Both the position numbers and the translations under genes were made by a program. A DNA stretch of 35,249 nucleotides. It comes from an uncultured Saprospiraceae bacterium (GTDB lineage: Bacteria > Bacteroidota > Bacteroidia > Chitinophagales > Saprospiraceae). Shown here piece after piece: positions 26,647-35,036 of the stretch. Position 1 is the first letter of the stretch. Every line of letters begins with the position of its first letter. The DNA lies in contig CALIIW010000285.1 of the NCBI GenBank assembly GCA_938018185.1, positions 1 to 35,249 on the forward strand. The letters are read 5' to 3'. The notes beneath the pieces were generated by a model. The model worked only from the letters and a program-made list of their open reading frames with translations. It was not told where the DNA came from and made no database searches.

Positions 26647-26945
26647 TATACAACTTCTAATAAGGTCCTAAAAGCAGCAAATTTGCCTTGGTACCTTTTT
26701 GTATGATCTGCTTGCAAAGTTTTGGAAAAATTATTTTGGTAATTGATAATGTCCTCTAGGCTCATTGCGCTATATTGAATGGCATAAGAAGTACCTGTTG
26801 GATTGTCATCTAATACTTTGCAAATTTTATTGTCGACAAATTGCTTGGTTTTCATCACATCTGGTATATGGACAGATTTCATCCATCTTAACCATTCTTT
26901 TTCTATGTCTTTGTCTACAGTTACTGTAACATTGTAAATGATCAT
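26646..26945 (-). CDS. DUF4286 family small protein
   Basis: A 99-residue cytoplasmic protein matching DUF4286, common in Bacteroidota: start MIIYNVTVTVDKDIEKEWLR, then WMKSVHIPDVMKT, and YAIQYSAMSLEDIINYQ. The pattern of strands and helices suits a dimeric ferredoxin-like (EthD/Dabb-like) fold. No catalytic residues are apparent. It is the first gene of a pair with the MFS transporter, sharing one base at the junction. It is divergent from the acetyltransferase gene with only 35 bases between starts, so control regions must overlap. Confidence 0.85.
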   Translation of the reverse strand: MIIYNVTVTVDKDIEKEWLRWMKSVHIPDVMKTKQFVDNKICKVLDDNPTGTSYAIQYSAMSLEDIINYQNNFSKTLQADHTKRYQGKFAAFRTLLEVV

Positions 26946-26980
26946 AAGAAGTTTTATTATTGCTCAATAAATCATAATAG

Positions 26981-27613
26981 ATGTATAAAGAAATAGACCT
27001 TACCACCTGGAAGCGCAAAGATATTTTTAACTTATTTAAAACCTACGCCGACCCTTACTTTAACACCACATTTGAAGTTGATGTTTCTAATTTGTATCGC
27101 CAATGTAGGTATAAAGGATTTTCTTTTTTCCTTAGCTCACTTTATTTAAGTACTAAAGCTGCTTCTGCCATAGAAGGCTTTAAACTTAGGTTCAAAGGAG
27201 AGGCTGTTGTTTGCTATGATAAAATAGATTTTGGGAGTACTATATTGTTAGGAGACAATACTTTCACATTTTGTTATTTCAAGTATGAAGAGGATATGAT
27301 ATCTTTTTTAAAAAATGGTCAAAAAGCCATTGATGACATTAAGTCCGATGCTTTGTTCGAACCTAAAGATGATAAGGATGACCTCATTCATTATTCCGTT
27401 TTACCTTGGATTCCTTTTAGCTCCTTCAAGAATGCCCGTAGAGGTGACCCCAAAGACGCCATCCCCAAAATCGTTTTTGGAAAAGTGATGGATGTTGGCA
27501 ATAAGAAAATGATGCCCGTTAATGTGGAGTTACATCATGCGATGGCAGATGGATTTGATTTGGGCTTATATTATCAGTTTTTTCAAAAGGAATTGGATAG
27601 TATAATAGAGTAG
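26981..27613 (+). CDS. Chloramphenicol acetyltransferase-fold acyltransferase
   Basis: A 210-residue member of the CAT family (trimeric acetyl-CoA-dependent O-acetyltransferases). The C-terminal active-site motif is complete: H185-H186-A-M-A-D190-G191, with His186 as general base and Asp190 structural, spaced as in CAT III. The N-terminal YKEIDLTTWKRKDIFNLF segment matches the usual opening, and VLPWIPFSSFKNA is the conserved middle block. Bacteroidota chromosomes often carry such proteins without resistance; no transposon or resistance context surrounds it, so the natural acceptor is unknown. It diverges from the DUF4286/MFS pair and is followed by a repeat-rich gap. Confidence 0.88.
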   Translation: MYKEIDLTTWKRKDIFNLFKTYADPYFNTTFEVDVSNLYRQCRYKGFSFFLSSLYLSTKAASAIEGFKLRFKGEAVVCYDKIDFGSTILLGDNTFTFCYFKYEEDMISFLKNGQKAIDDIKSDALFEPKDDKDDLIHYSVLPWIPFSSFKNARRGDPKDAIPKIVFGKVMDVGNKKMMPVNVELHHAMADGFDLGLYYQFFQKELDSIIE

Positions 27614-28027
27614 CTCAGATACCTGTCAAACAACACGCCGTCTAACATTCAAACGAAAGCTGTGTTTCTGAAGCTTGCAGAAGAGCCAGGCACGTAGAGA
27701 GCTTCCGAAACATTTTCTTGAATCCGAAAGCGTTTTATTCCCCTTAGTGTTGAAAAGCTTCTCAGAAAGATTGTCATCCTGAGTGCAGCGACAGCGGAAT
27801 CGAAGGATACTCTTTTTGCGTTGGGAAACAAAGAAGCATGAAGTATCACAGAGAGTTTTGTGGAATTTATTTGTTTCACAGCGGGGCACGGCGAAAAATG
27901 CGTTTTACGGCGGGTGTTTTGGTTCCTAAAAAGAAATGCACTTTAAACTTTTATCCTTACCATTTACTGTTTACTCTTTTTTTAGGTCAATACAAACAAT
28001 GAACGATGAACACACTCAATGAACAAG
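27614..28027. repeat. Repeat-rich gap after the acetyltransferase gene
   Basis: 414 bases with visibly higher GC than its surroundings. It contains element R2 (27665-27768); a GTCATCCTGAG...CGGAATCGAAGGAT stretch (27772-27808), a sequence type dispersed in many bacterial genomes; a GCGGGG/ACGGCG-rich stretch (27880-27915); and a short AATGAAC/GATGAAC tandem tract (27997-28024) running up to the stop of the TPR gene. Minus-strand open frames here have no family resemblance and are judged non-coding. Confidence 0.6.
27665..27768 (+). mobile_element. Small element R2 with terminal inverted repeats, copy 1
   Basis: The left end TTTCTGAAGCTT and the right end AAGCTTCTCAGAAA are inverted copies of each other apart from two extra bases. 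The first 65 bases align closely with 35182-35245. An internal GAAGCT/AGCTTC pair is kept in both copies. At 104 bases with no gene it resembles a MITE. A target duplication was not identified. Confidence 0.5.
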
Positions 28028-29866
28028 CTAAATCTCATCCCCTCGCAGCTTCCGATACCGCTTCCGGGCTTCCACCGCATACGTAGATCCACTCATCTCA
28101 ATAAACAACTGTTCGTACAGCGCCTTTGCTTTTTCTAAGTCATTTAACTGGTTTTCATACAGTTCTGCTAGTTCAAACATAGCATTGTCTGCACGGATTT
28201 CTTCTTTGTGGCTATTGATAATGCGGGTATACTTTTCTTCAGCTTTTACATAATCTCTAAGTTTAGTATAAATTTTTGCTTCAGCATAAAGTACATCGTC
28301 AACCAAGGTGTGGTCTGCATATTCCCTTCTTAGAGTATCCAATTTGTCAAAGGCTTCGTCAAATCTATTTTGGAAGATAAGCAAGTCCGCATTTGCATAA
28401 AGGTTTAAAGAGGCAGTAGTGGTATCTAGCCCGAGGTTGTCCGTAATGAAAACGGAAAGATCAATGGCGTCATTAGAAATAAGCTTTGAGGTAGAAGCTT
28501 TCAATACATTGAATTGAGCTTGTGCCCATTGAAAGTCACCCATGTAATAAGACAACTTAGCATTTCTAAATCTAGCTTCGTGACCCAATTGGTCATCTTT
28601 AAAATCCTTATCAACTTGAGAATAAAGTAAGGTCGCTTCCCATCGTTCTCCTTTCATCAAATAAAAGTCAGCCAAACTTATTTTAGCTTTTGCTAGGGTG
28701 CCCTTATTGATGCCCGGATATCCCAATAATTCTTTTAATAGACTAATGGCTTTGTCAAGGTCATTCAAGTAAAATGCTTCTAGGTCTGCAAGTTCTACAA
28801 TGATGCTTGCGGTTGATTTAGTTTTTCCAAACTCTTCTAAAAATCCTTGATACTGCAATTCCAAAGCCCTAAGGTCTTCTTCTGTGTAGTCAAAGCCAGC
28901 AACCAATTTTTTTCTTTTGCAAGTCAAAGATTCTCTTTTTGAATCGATGTAGTAGGTGGATCTTTCTCCTTTGGTTTCAATTAAATAATCATATGCTTCA
29001 ATGGCAGAATCATAATCTTTTGCATTTGCAGCAATGCTAGCCAGGTTAACAATTCTAGATCCATTCTCATTAAGTCTGGTGTCTAAGGCTTTTACTTGAC
29101 GTAAAGCATTTTTATAATCTTTTCTTTGAATGAAAAGCCAAGTCAAAAGTTCCGGGTATTCGACCACAGAATCATCCGCTTGAATCCTGTCATAAAGTTG
29201 TGTTTGCAATTCATCGTAATCCTCTTCTGACACAAGGTATCTTTGCATCATGGTTTTGAGGTTAGGCAATTTGCTAGGATTATTTTCAATGCTTTTTAAA
29301 TAATATTTAATCATGAGTGGGTTGTCTCCTTTTCTTCTATAGAGATCCCCAAGATCATAGGCAAATATATTTTCATCCTTTAAGAGTTCTGCACCTTTTT
29401 CATAGGTCTCCATGGCTTGCTCATATTTTGTCAAGCCAATAAAAGCATTTGCCAATTTTGAAATTATAAAACGGTCCGCAGGTAGTTTTTTGATTGCCTT
29501 GTCAAATTGTTCTTTTGCTTGATCATCTAAAAACTGTCTTTGGAATAATTTGCCGTAGGTAACATAAAGCTGAACTTTCTTTGGCTGGGCTTTTATTTGT
29601 TTTTTGATGGCTTCTTCTGCAGAGGGATAATCTTCTAAGTTTAGTAATGCTTCAATATATCGACCAAAGTAGAAGTCATTGTTTTTATTCTTTTCAGAAA
29701 GCTTTTTATATAGTGCGGATGCCTTTTCATACTCTCCGTTGCTATAATATTGCTGTGCTAATTTGGATTCTTGAGCCCATAGTCCAGTAAAGAAGCAAAA
29801 GCAAAAAAGAAAGCAAAAAGTTCCTTTTAATACTAGGTTTGGTGAATATTTAGAAATCAAGGTCAT
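28028..29866 (-). CDS. TPR-repeat periplasmic protein
   Basis: A 612-residue exported protein. A hydrophobic Phe/Cys-rich signal peptide (about 13-32) ends GLWAQ, and the mature chain is a nearly continuous series of 34-residue tetratricopeptide helices. Examples are SNGEYEKASALYKKLSEKN near 41, LEDYPSAEEAIKKQIKAQP near 75, and LRDYVKAEEKYTRIINSHKE and LYENQLNDLEKAKALYEQ near the C-terminus. There is no enzymatic domain and no lipobox. Such scaffolds usually hold envelope complexes together; a gliding or type IX accessory role is possible but has no direct support here. It ends at a repeat-rich gap. Confidence 0.85.
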   Translation of the reverse strand: MTLISKYSPNLVLKGTFCFLFCFCFFTGLWAQESKLAQQYYSNGEYEKASALYKKLSEKNKNNDFYFGRYIEALLNLEDYPSAEEAIKKQIKAQPKKVQLYVTYGKLFQRQFLDDQAKEQFDKAIKKLPADRFIISKLANAFIGLTKYEQAMETYEKGAELLKDENIFAYDLGDLYRRKGDNPLMIKYYLKSIENNPSKLPNLKTMMQRYLVSEEDYDELQTQLYDRIQADDSVVEYPELLTWLFIQRKDYKNALRQVKALDTRLNENGSRIVNLASIAANAKDYDSAIEAYDYLIETKGERSTYYIDSKRESLTCKRKKLVAGFDYTEEDLRALELQYQGFLEEFGKTKSTASIIVELADLEAFYLNDLDKAISLLKELLGYPGINKGTLAKAKISLADFYLMKGERWEATLLYSQVDKDFKDDQLGHEARFRNAKLSYYMGDFQWAQAQFNVLKASTSKLISNDAIDLSVFITDNLGLDTTTASLNLYANADLLIFQNRFDEAFDKLDTLRREYADHTLVDDVLYAEAKIYTKLRDYVKAEEKYTRIINSHKEEIRADNAMFELAELYENQLNDLEKAKALYEQLFIEMSGSTYAVEARKRYRKLRGDEI

Positions 29867-29893
29867 TTAACAATATTTAGGATATAACTGACT

Positions 29894-29901
29894 CAAATAT
29901 A
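29894..29901 (-). promoter_or_regulatory. -7 box for the TPR gene
   Basis: TATATTTG on the minus strand, an exact TAnnTTTG match 28 bases before the start codon. Confidence 0.4.
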
Positions 29902-30146
29902 GACTTATTGCGAGTTATACCATGTGCTTTAAAGAATCCCTTATATAAAAGACGTTTTTTAAGGATTTAGTTACAAATTTCAGGCAAAAAAGTGGAAGAT
30001 TAGGTAAAAACTTAAAGTTTCACTCTTTTAATAAAACTTTAGTGCATCTAAGAGGTATTATTATAAAGTGATTTAATAAATTAAGGAGCCTATATATTAA
30101 TACACCAAAAGTTTAAATTAGTCTATGGGGTATTTGTTAAAATGTA

Positions 30147-30228
30147 TTGTTGTTTATGCGGTTATTTGTTGATTTTTTTATGATAATCTTAGAATTTTAT
30201 AAACAAATACACGAATAAACAGATAACC
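30147..30228. repeat. Inverted pair of R3 repeats
   Basis: 30147-30173 (plus) and 30199-30228 (minus) both read as variants of TTGTTTATTCGGTTATTTGT. They face each other across a 25-base AT-rich spacer. A third copy lies at 32761-32796 on the plus strand. Confidence 0.5.
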
Positions 30229-30375
30229 AATTCATATTAAGCAAATTCGAAGTTATTTTTGGCATAATTTATATTTGGTGTCCTAGCAATATAGTTACCT
30301 AAATTAATACCAAAAGGCATCTTTAAAAGACGTGATGTTTTTAAATCACAACTAGAAGAAAATGGTTAAAATTTG

Positions 30376-30383
30376 TACTTTTG
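30376..30383 (+). promoter_or_regulatory. -7 box for aconitase
   Basis: TACTTTTG, an exact TAnnTTTG match 33 bases before the start codon; no clear -33 element. Confidence 0.4.
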
Positions 30384-30415
30384 GACACTGTTAATAAAAC
30401 GCAAAATCTATAATT

Positions 30416-32695
30416 ATGGCATTTGATATAGAAATGATTAAGGCTTATTATGAATCCTTACCGGGCAAGCTGGAAAAGGTGAGAAAAGTATTGGGCAAAC
30501 CCCTAACATTGAGTGAAAAGATATTGTATACACATCTTCATGCTGATTCCCCTTTACGGGAATTTGGAAGAGGAAAAGATTATGTATTTTTTGCTCCTGA
30601 CAGAGTGGCGATGCAAGATGCGACGGCTCAAATGGCGCTTTTGCAATTTATGATGGCAGGGAAGTCAAAGGTAGCAGTGCCTTCTACGGTACATTGCGAT
30701 CACTTGATACAAGCAAAGATAGGTGCTGATGAAGATCTTCAGCATGCTATTAATACAAGTAATGAGGTATTTAATTTTTTAGAATCAGTATCAGATAAGT
30801 ACGGTATAGGCTTTTGGAAGCCAGGTGCTGGAATCATACATCAAGTAGTTTTAGAGAACTATGCATTTCCAGGAGGGATGATGATAGGTACAGATAGTCA
30901 TACGGTAAACGCGGGTGGTTTAGGCATGGTTGCAATAGGTGTCGGTGGCGCTGATGCAGTTGATGTTATGGCAGGAATGGCTTGGGAGTTAAAGAATCCT
31001 AAGTTAATCGGTGTAAAGTTGACTGGAAAGTTATCTGGCTGGTCTTCCCCAAAAGATGTTATTCTTAAGGTGGCAGATATTCTTACTGTAAAAGGTGGAA
31101 CTGGTGCAATTGTAGAATACTTTGGAGATGGTGCCATAAGTATGTCCTGTACTGGAAAGGGAACGATCTGTAACATGGGTGCTGAGATAGGTGCAACAAC
31201 TTCTACTTTCGGCTATGATGACAGTATGGATCGATACCTAAGAGCAACTGATAGAGCTGACATTGCAGATGCAGCTAAGAATGTTAGAGAACATTTGACA
31301 GGAGACGCCGAATGTTATGCTGAGCCAGAAAAGTATTTTGATCAAGTTATAGAAATCAATCTTTCTGAACTCAAGCCATTAATCAATGGTCCTTTCACAC
31401 CTGATTTGTCTACAAATGCAGGGAAAGAGATGACAGATAAAGCAACAGAGAATGATTGGCCACTAGATGTTGAGTGGGGACTTATCGGTTCTTGTACAAA
31501 TTCTTCTTATGAAGATTTATCAAGAGCTGCTTCTATAGCAAAGCAAGCAGTAGATAAGGGCTTGACTACAAAAGCAGAATTTGGAATCAATCCAGGATCT
31601 GAGCAAGTTAGATTTACGACAGAGCGAGATGGAATCCTTAAGATTTTTGAAGATCTAAATGCAAAAATATTTACCAATGCTTGTGGTCCTTGTATCGGAC
31701 AATGGGCTAGGTATAAGGATCCAATGAATGCACCTAAGAATAGTATCATTCACTCCTTCAATAGAAACTTCTCTAAGAGAGCGGATGGTAATCCTAGTAC
31801 GCATGCCTTTGTAGCATCTCCAGAAATGGTAGCTGCAATCGCGATAGCTGGGAGACTTGATTTTAATCCGATGACAGATACGCTGACCAATGACAAAGGA
31901 GAGCAAGTCAGATTTGACGAGCCAACTGGTTTTGAGTTGCCACCTGATGGCTTTGATGTAAAAGATAGAGGATTCAATGCACCTGCAGAAGATGGTAGCG
32001 CCATACAAGTTAATGTTTCTCCGACTTCTGAGAGGTTACAATTATTGACACCATTTACACCTATCAAGCAAGATGATTTGACGGACATGAGAATCCTTAT
32101 TAAAGTAAAAGGTAAGTGTACAACTGATCACATCTCTATGGCGGGGCCATGGTTGACTTATAGAGGGCATCTTCAGAACATTTCTGAAAACTGCTACACA
32201 GGAGCAATCAATTTCTTCAATGATAAAGCTAATACAGTAATCAATTACCTTACTGGAGAATATGGTCCAGTTCCTGATTCTGCAAAAACTTACCAAGCGA
32301 AAGGCATTGGTACGGTGGTGTTTGGTGAAGAGAACCTTGGAGAAGGATCCTCTAGAGAGCATGCAGCAATGGAACCTAGATTCTTAGGTGTTCACGCTGT
32401 AATAGTAAAATCATTTGCAAGAATTCATGAGACAAATCTTAAGAAGCAAGGTATGTTGGCCTTGACATTTGCAGATGTAGCTGATTACGATAAGGTGAGA
32501 CAAGATGATCAAGTAAGTATCTTAGATTTCGAAGGTATGGCTCCAGGAAAACCATTAAAGATTCAGCTTAAGCATGCTGACGGGACTGAAGAAACTTTCG
32601 ATGTAAACCATACTTATAATCAAGCACAAATAGAATGGGTGAGATCAGGTTCTGCTTTGAATAAGATCAGAGAAGAAGCTGGTGTGACCGACTGA
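30416..32695 (+). CDS. Aconitate hydratase
   Basis: A TCA-cycle enzyme interconverting citrate and isocitrate through a [4Fe-4S] cluster. At 759 residues it is the mitochondrial-like aconitase type common in Bacteroidota, shorter than the ~890-residue AcnA/IRP type and without the rearranged order of AcnB. The cluster ligands are Cys360 ([10 protein letters not shown]), Cys423 and Cys426 (ACGPCIGQW). Other blocks are [40 protein letters not shown], and the swivel domain's [18 protein letters not shown] and [14 protein letters not shown], which carry the active-site Ser and Arg. It is monocistronic with its own promoter; the stop is followed at once by hairpins. Confidence 0.96.
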   Translation: MAFDIEMIKAYYESLPGKLEKVRKVLGKPLTLSEKILYTHLHADSPLREFGRGKDYVFFAPDRVAMQDATAQMALLQFMMAGKSKVAVPSTVHCDHLIQAKIGADEDLQHAINTSNEVFNFLESVSDKYGIGFWKPGAGIIHQVVLENYAFPGGMMIGTDSHTVNAGGLGMVAIGVGGADAVDVMAGMAWELKNPKLIGVKLTGKLSGWSSPKDVILKVADILTVKGGTGAIVEYFGDGAISMSCTGKGTICNMGAEIGATTSTFGYDDSMDRYLRATDRADIADAAKNVREHLTGDAECYAEPEKYFDQVIEINLSELKPLINGPFTPDLSTNAGKEMTDKATENDWPLDVEWGLIGSCTNSSYEDLSRAASIAKQAVDKGLTTKAEFGINPGSEQVRFTTERDGILKIFEDLNAKIFTNACGPCIGQWARYKDPMNAPKNSIIHSFNRNFSKRADGNPSTHAFVASPEMVAAIAIAGRLDFNPMTDTLTNDKGEQVRFDEPTGFELPPDGFDVKDRGFNAPAEDGSAIQVNVSPTSERLQLLTPFTPIKQDDLTDMRILIKVKGKCTTDHISMAGPWLTYRGHLQNISENCYTGAINFFNDKANTVINYLTGEYGPVPDSAKTYQAKGIGTVVFGEENLGEGSSREHAAMEPRFLGVHAVIVKSFARIHETNLKKQGMLALTFADVADYDKVRQDDQVSILDFEGMAPGKPLKIQLKHADGTEETFDVNHTYNQAQIEWVRSGSALNKIREEAGVTD

Positions 32696-32760
32696 TAATT
32701 TGCGAAAGCAAATTTAAATGTCCAGTGGACATTTAAAGAAGGGAACCCGAAGGGAAAAGA

Positions 32761-32796
32761 ATGTTTATTTGTTTATTTATTCGGTTATTTGTTTAA
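32761..32796 (+). repeat. R3 repeat, third copy
   Basis: Contains TTGTTTATTTATTCGGTTAT followed by TTGTTTAA, matching the two R3 copies upstream of aconitase. The three copies thus flank the aconitase gene on both sides. Confidence 0.5.
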
Positions 32797-33039
32797 CTAA
32801 TTAACAAAGAACCAAAGTTTTAATTGGACGAATTGGCCTTAGTCAGGAAAGGTATAAAATGACGAGGCGGGTGAGCCGTGCAAAGTTAAAGTGTTTGAGC
32901 CTGCTCAAATGCTTTTAGAATAACAAACGACGCGTAAGCAAGAATGCTAGAAAAAGATAAATGATTAAGGCGAGTTTTTAACTTGTGGGTTAGCCTCGAG
33001 ATCATTTTAAGCTTTCCTGAGTAAAGCCTTGATTTTTTG

Positions 33040-33065
33040 TTACTTTTTGATCAAGCAAAAAGTAA
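33040..33065 (+). promoter_or_regulatory. Stem-loop upstream of ruvC
   Basis: TTACTTTTTG pairs with CAAAAAGTAA across ATCAAG. The right arm's AAGTAA can instead pair with TTACTT at 33071-33076, giving two exclusive folds within 20 bases of the start codon. Dispersed repeat is the simpler explanation; attenuation is possible. Confidence 0.4.
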
Positions 33066-33083
33066 GAACGTTACTTACTAAAT

Positions 33084-33650
33084 ATGAAATCATCCATTCC
33101 ATACAAGATTATTGGCGTCGATCCAGGCACCCAAATGTGTGGTTATGGGATATTGGAAGTAGCCAATAAGAAAATCAGATTGATAGATTCAGGTGTGATC
33201 AATTTGAAGAAATACGAAACCCATCAAGAAAAACTGCTTCATATCTATAAGCAGATTCAGTTAGAAATAAAAACTTACAATCCGAAGTGCATGGCAATAG
33301 AAGCACCTTTCTTTGGAAAGAATGTGCAGTCTATGTTGAAGCTTGGCCGTGCCCAAGGATCTGCGATTGTAGCAGGCATGAGTATGGGTTTGGAAGTATT
33401 TGAATACGCTCCTAAAAAGATAAAACAATCTGTAACTGGAAATGGAAATGCTTCGAAAGAACAGGTCGCAGCTATGTTGGGAAATATTTTAGAGATTTCT
33501 TTAGAAGGAAAATATTCTGATGCAACGGATGCCCTTGGTGCAGCCGTTTGCCATTTTTATCAAAGTAGTTCTCCATTGGCAAATATAAAAGGGAAATCTT
33601 GGGGATCTTTTCTCAAGAATAACCCGGATAAAATAAAACATTTCAAATGA
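33084..33650 (+). CDS. ruvC: Holliday junction endonuclease RuvC
   Basis: Resolves Holliday junctions by paired nicks, acting with RuvAB. The four acidic catalytic residues are all present: Asp13 (IGVDPGT), Glu73 (AIEAPFF), and Asp146 with Asp149 (YSDATDALGAAVCH), the same D-E-D-x2-D pattern as E. coli Asp7, Glu66, Asp138 and Asp141. FFGKNVQSMLKLGRAQG and YAPKKIKQSVTGNGNASKEQV are standard family blocks. It is 188 residues long, with a short basic tail. The start of the next gene overlaps the stop (ATGA at 33647-33650), so the folate gene is translationally coupled to it. Confidence 0.96.
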   Translation: MKSSIPYKIIGVDPGTQMCGYGILEVANKKIRLIDSGVINLKKYETHQEKLLHIYKQIQLEIKTYNPKCMAIEAPFFGKNVQSMLKLGRAQGSAIVAGMSMGLEVFEYAPKKIKQSVTGNGNASKEQVAAMLGNILEISLEGKYSDATDALGAAVCHFYQSSSPLANIKGKSWGSFLKNNPDKIKHFK

Positions 33651-34162
33651 ATAAGATCTCGCTGATCGGAATGGAATTTTATGCCTATCACGGCTTCTAC
33701 GAAGAAGAGCGAATTCTTGGAGCGAATTATTTGGTAGATGTAGAAATAGAAGCGGACCTTAGAGGCTCAGATTCAGATGAACTTGCGGAGACAATAAATT
33801 ATGAATCCATCTACGCGATTACCAAAGAGGTTATGGAAGAACCTGTCAAACTAATAGAAAAGCTTGCCTTCAAAATCACAGAAAAATTAAAAGGACAATT
33901 TAAACATATGGCTGCTTTGCAAGTCAAAGTACATAAGTTGAACCCGCCACTTGGTTCAGCAGTGAAAGAAAGTAAGTTTGAATTGAAGGAGCTATTCAAT
34001 AAGCGCTGTGCTAAGTGCAAGAAAGGCAATCTCTGTTATAATAGTGATTCGTGTTGGTGCAAAAGCTATAAAATAGCAGATTCTACCTTGTCCTCTTTAA
34101 GAGAAAATTATGAAGGGTGCCTATGTGAATCTTGTTTTTCAGAGTTTGGCAACAAACTTTAA
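33647..34162 (+). CDS. folB: Dihydroneopterin aldolase fused to a cysteine-rich CWC domain
   Basis: Residues 1-117 are FolB, which cleaves 7,8-dihydroneopterin to 6-hydroxymethyl-dihydropterin in folate synthesis. Visible are AYHGFYEEER (catalytic Glu), the NYESIYAI pterin-site Tyr52, LIEKLAFKI with Glu71, and VKVHKLNPPL with the catalytic Lys97. After FELKELF the chain does not stop as usual near 120 but continues into about 50 residues with eight cysteines (121, 124, 130, 136, 138, 158, 160, 163): CAKCKKGNLC, SCWC and GCLCESCF. This is the arrangement of the cysteine-rich CWC family, probably zinc-binding. There is one continuous frame with no stop or frameshift between the parts. Coupled to ruvC by a four-base overlap. 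Confidence 0.9.
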   Translation: MNKISLIGMEFYAYHGFYEEERILGANYLVDVEIEADLRGSDSDELAETINYESIYAITKEVMEEPVKLIEKLAFKITEKLKGQFKHMAALQVKVHKLNPPLGSAVKESKFELKELFNKRCAKCKKGNLCYNSDSCWCKSYKIADSTLSSLRENYEGCLCESCFSEFGNKL

Positions 34163-34233
34163 GGGGCCCTTAACATGAAATAGGCATAGATTATGCGTTC
34201 TTATAACATTAAACATAAAAATAAATTTCAATC

Positions 34234-34950
34234 ATGAAAAAAATATTGTCATTAGCCATGTTGGCATTCCTACTTTCCTGTGATTCAGGGACTCTTGGGT
34301 CGATTTTAGAGTCTACGCTATCTGAAGGTGGACTTACAAATATGGATATAGGTAACGGTCTTAAGCAGGCCTTAGAACTTGGTGTTGGAGAAGGCGCCAT
34401 GAGTTTATCTAAAGTAGATGGTTTTTTGAAAAGCCCATACAAGATTTTATTACCAGCAGAGGTAAGAAAAGTGACGGACAAATTGAAAGGCATACCTGGT
34501 TTTACCAATGTAGAGGCAGAAATGATAAAGTTGCTAAACCGAGGTGCCGAAGATGCGGCAAAATCGGCAAAACCTATTTTTGTCAATGCCATCAAGAATT
34601 TGAGTATTCAAGATGCAATGGGAATTTTGATGGGTGAAAAAACGGCAGCTACGAACTATCTAGAAAGATCCACATCAAATCCTTTATACAGAGCATTTAG
34701 CCCGACCATCAAAACTTCTTTGGATCGAGTAAACGCAACCAAATATTGGAACGATATAGCTACAAAATACAATAGCTTTCCTCTAGTTAGAGATAAGGTA
34801 AACACAGATCTTACGGACTATGTAACCAACCAAGCCCTAAAAGGAATGTTTGGAATGGTCGCAAAGAAAGAGCAAGGAATTAGAGCGGATGTTTCTCAAA
34901 GAACATCTGATTTATTGAAGAAGGTTTTTGCAAAGCAAGACCGGAGTTAA
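34234..34950 (+). CDS. DUF4197 lipoprotein
   Basis: A 238-residue predicted envelope protein with a lipobox at Cys16 (AFLLSCDSG). The mature chain matches DUF4197: NGLKQALELGVGEGAMSLSK, LPAEVRKVTDKLKGIPG, LNRGAEDAAKSAKPIFVNAI, a middle NYLERSTSNPLYRAFSPTIK, and TDYVTNQALKGMFGMVAKKE near the C-terminus. The domain is all-helical and of unknown function. Members occur in both Bacteroidota and Proteobacteria, usually as single genes. A minus-strand open frame over the first half has no such support and is ignored. Two hairpins follow the stop. Confidence 0.9.
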   Translation: MKKILSLAMLAFLLSCDSGTLGSILESTLSEGGLTNMDIGNGLKQALELGVGEGAMSLSKVDGFLKSPYKILLPAEVRKVTDKLKGIPGFTNVEAEMIKLLNRGAEDAAKSAKPIFVNAIKNLSIQDAMGILMGEKTAATNYLERSTSNPLYRAFSPTIKTSLDRVNATKYWNDIATKYNSFPLVRDKVNTDLTDYVTNQALKGMFGMVAKKEQGIRADVSQRTSDLLKKVFAKQDRS

Positions 34951-34963
34951 ATATTCGATTAAA

Positions 34964-34989
34964 CGAACATTCGGGCATTCGAATGTTCG
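34964..34989. repeat. Perfect stem-loop after the DUF4197 gene
   Basis: CGAACATTCG pairs with CGAATGTTCG across a GGCATT loop, 14 bases after the stop and five bases before the terminator. The TTCG/CGAA motifs recur at its edges. Confidence 0.6.
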
Positions 34990-34994
34990 AAATA

Positions 34995-35030
34995 AAAAAG
35001 GCACAATGGAATTTTCCATTGTGCCTTTTT
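34995..35030. terminator. Intrinsic terminator after the DUF4197 gene
   Basis: A 16-base stem (34995-35010 and 35015-35030) including A5/T5 ends, loop ATTT. The T5 tract follows the GC-containing core on the plus strand, and the A tract makes it work from the other side too. Confidence 0.8.
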
Positions 35031-35036
35031 AGTGCT

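Larger units (their letters stand above)
29867..30415. other. Gap between the divergent TPR and aconitase genes
   Basis: 549 very AT-rich bases with no credible gene. It holds the minus-strand TPR promoter box near 29894-29901, an inverted pair of R3 repeats at 30147-30173 and 30199-30228, and the aconitase promoter box at 30376-30383. No riboswitch or iron-responsive structure was recognised. Confidence 0.5.
32696..33083. repeat. Hairpin- and repeat-rich gap between aconitase and ruvC
   Basis: 388 bases with no gene. In order: a GAAA-tetraloop hairpin at 32697-32714 (7-base stem); a 9-base stem at 32715-32735 (TAAATGTCC/GGACATTTA); a GGGAACCCGAAGGG stretch; R3 copy at 32761-32796; a TTTGAGC/GCTCAAA hairpin near 32898-32913; and a 10-base stem at 33040-33065 just before ruvC. 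The first two may end the aconitase transcript. The rest looks like dispersed repeat material. Confidence 0.6.

Noticed and set aside
26981..27613. Acquired chloramphenicol resistance gene
   Set aside because: No integron, transposon or composition shift at the gene itself; the fold is common in chromosomes of this phylum with other acceptors.
27626..27889. Two overlapping minus-strand open frames of 76-87 codons
   Set aside because: They lie in repeat material, have Cys/Arg/Ser-rich nonsense-like composition and no family resemblance.
27997..28024. Possible CRISPR-like tandem repeat
   Set aside because: Only two or three imperfect 7-base units with no spacers.
34209..34595. Minus-strand 128-codon frame
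   Set aside because: It is antisense to a clear DUF4197 lipoprotein gene and is explained as a shadow of its codon pattern.
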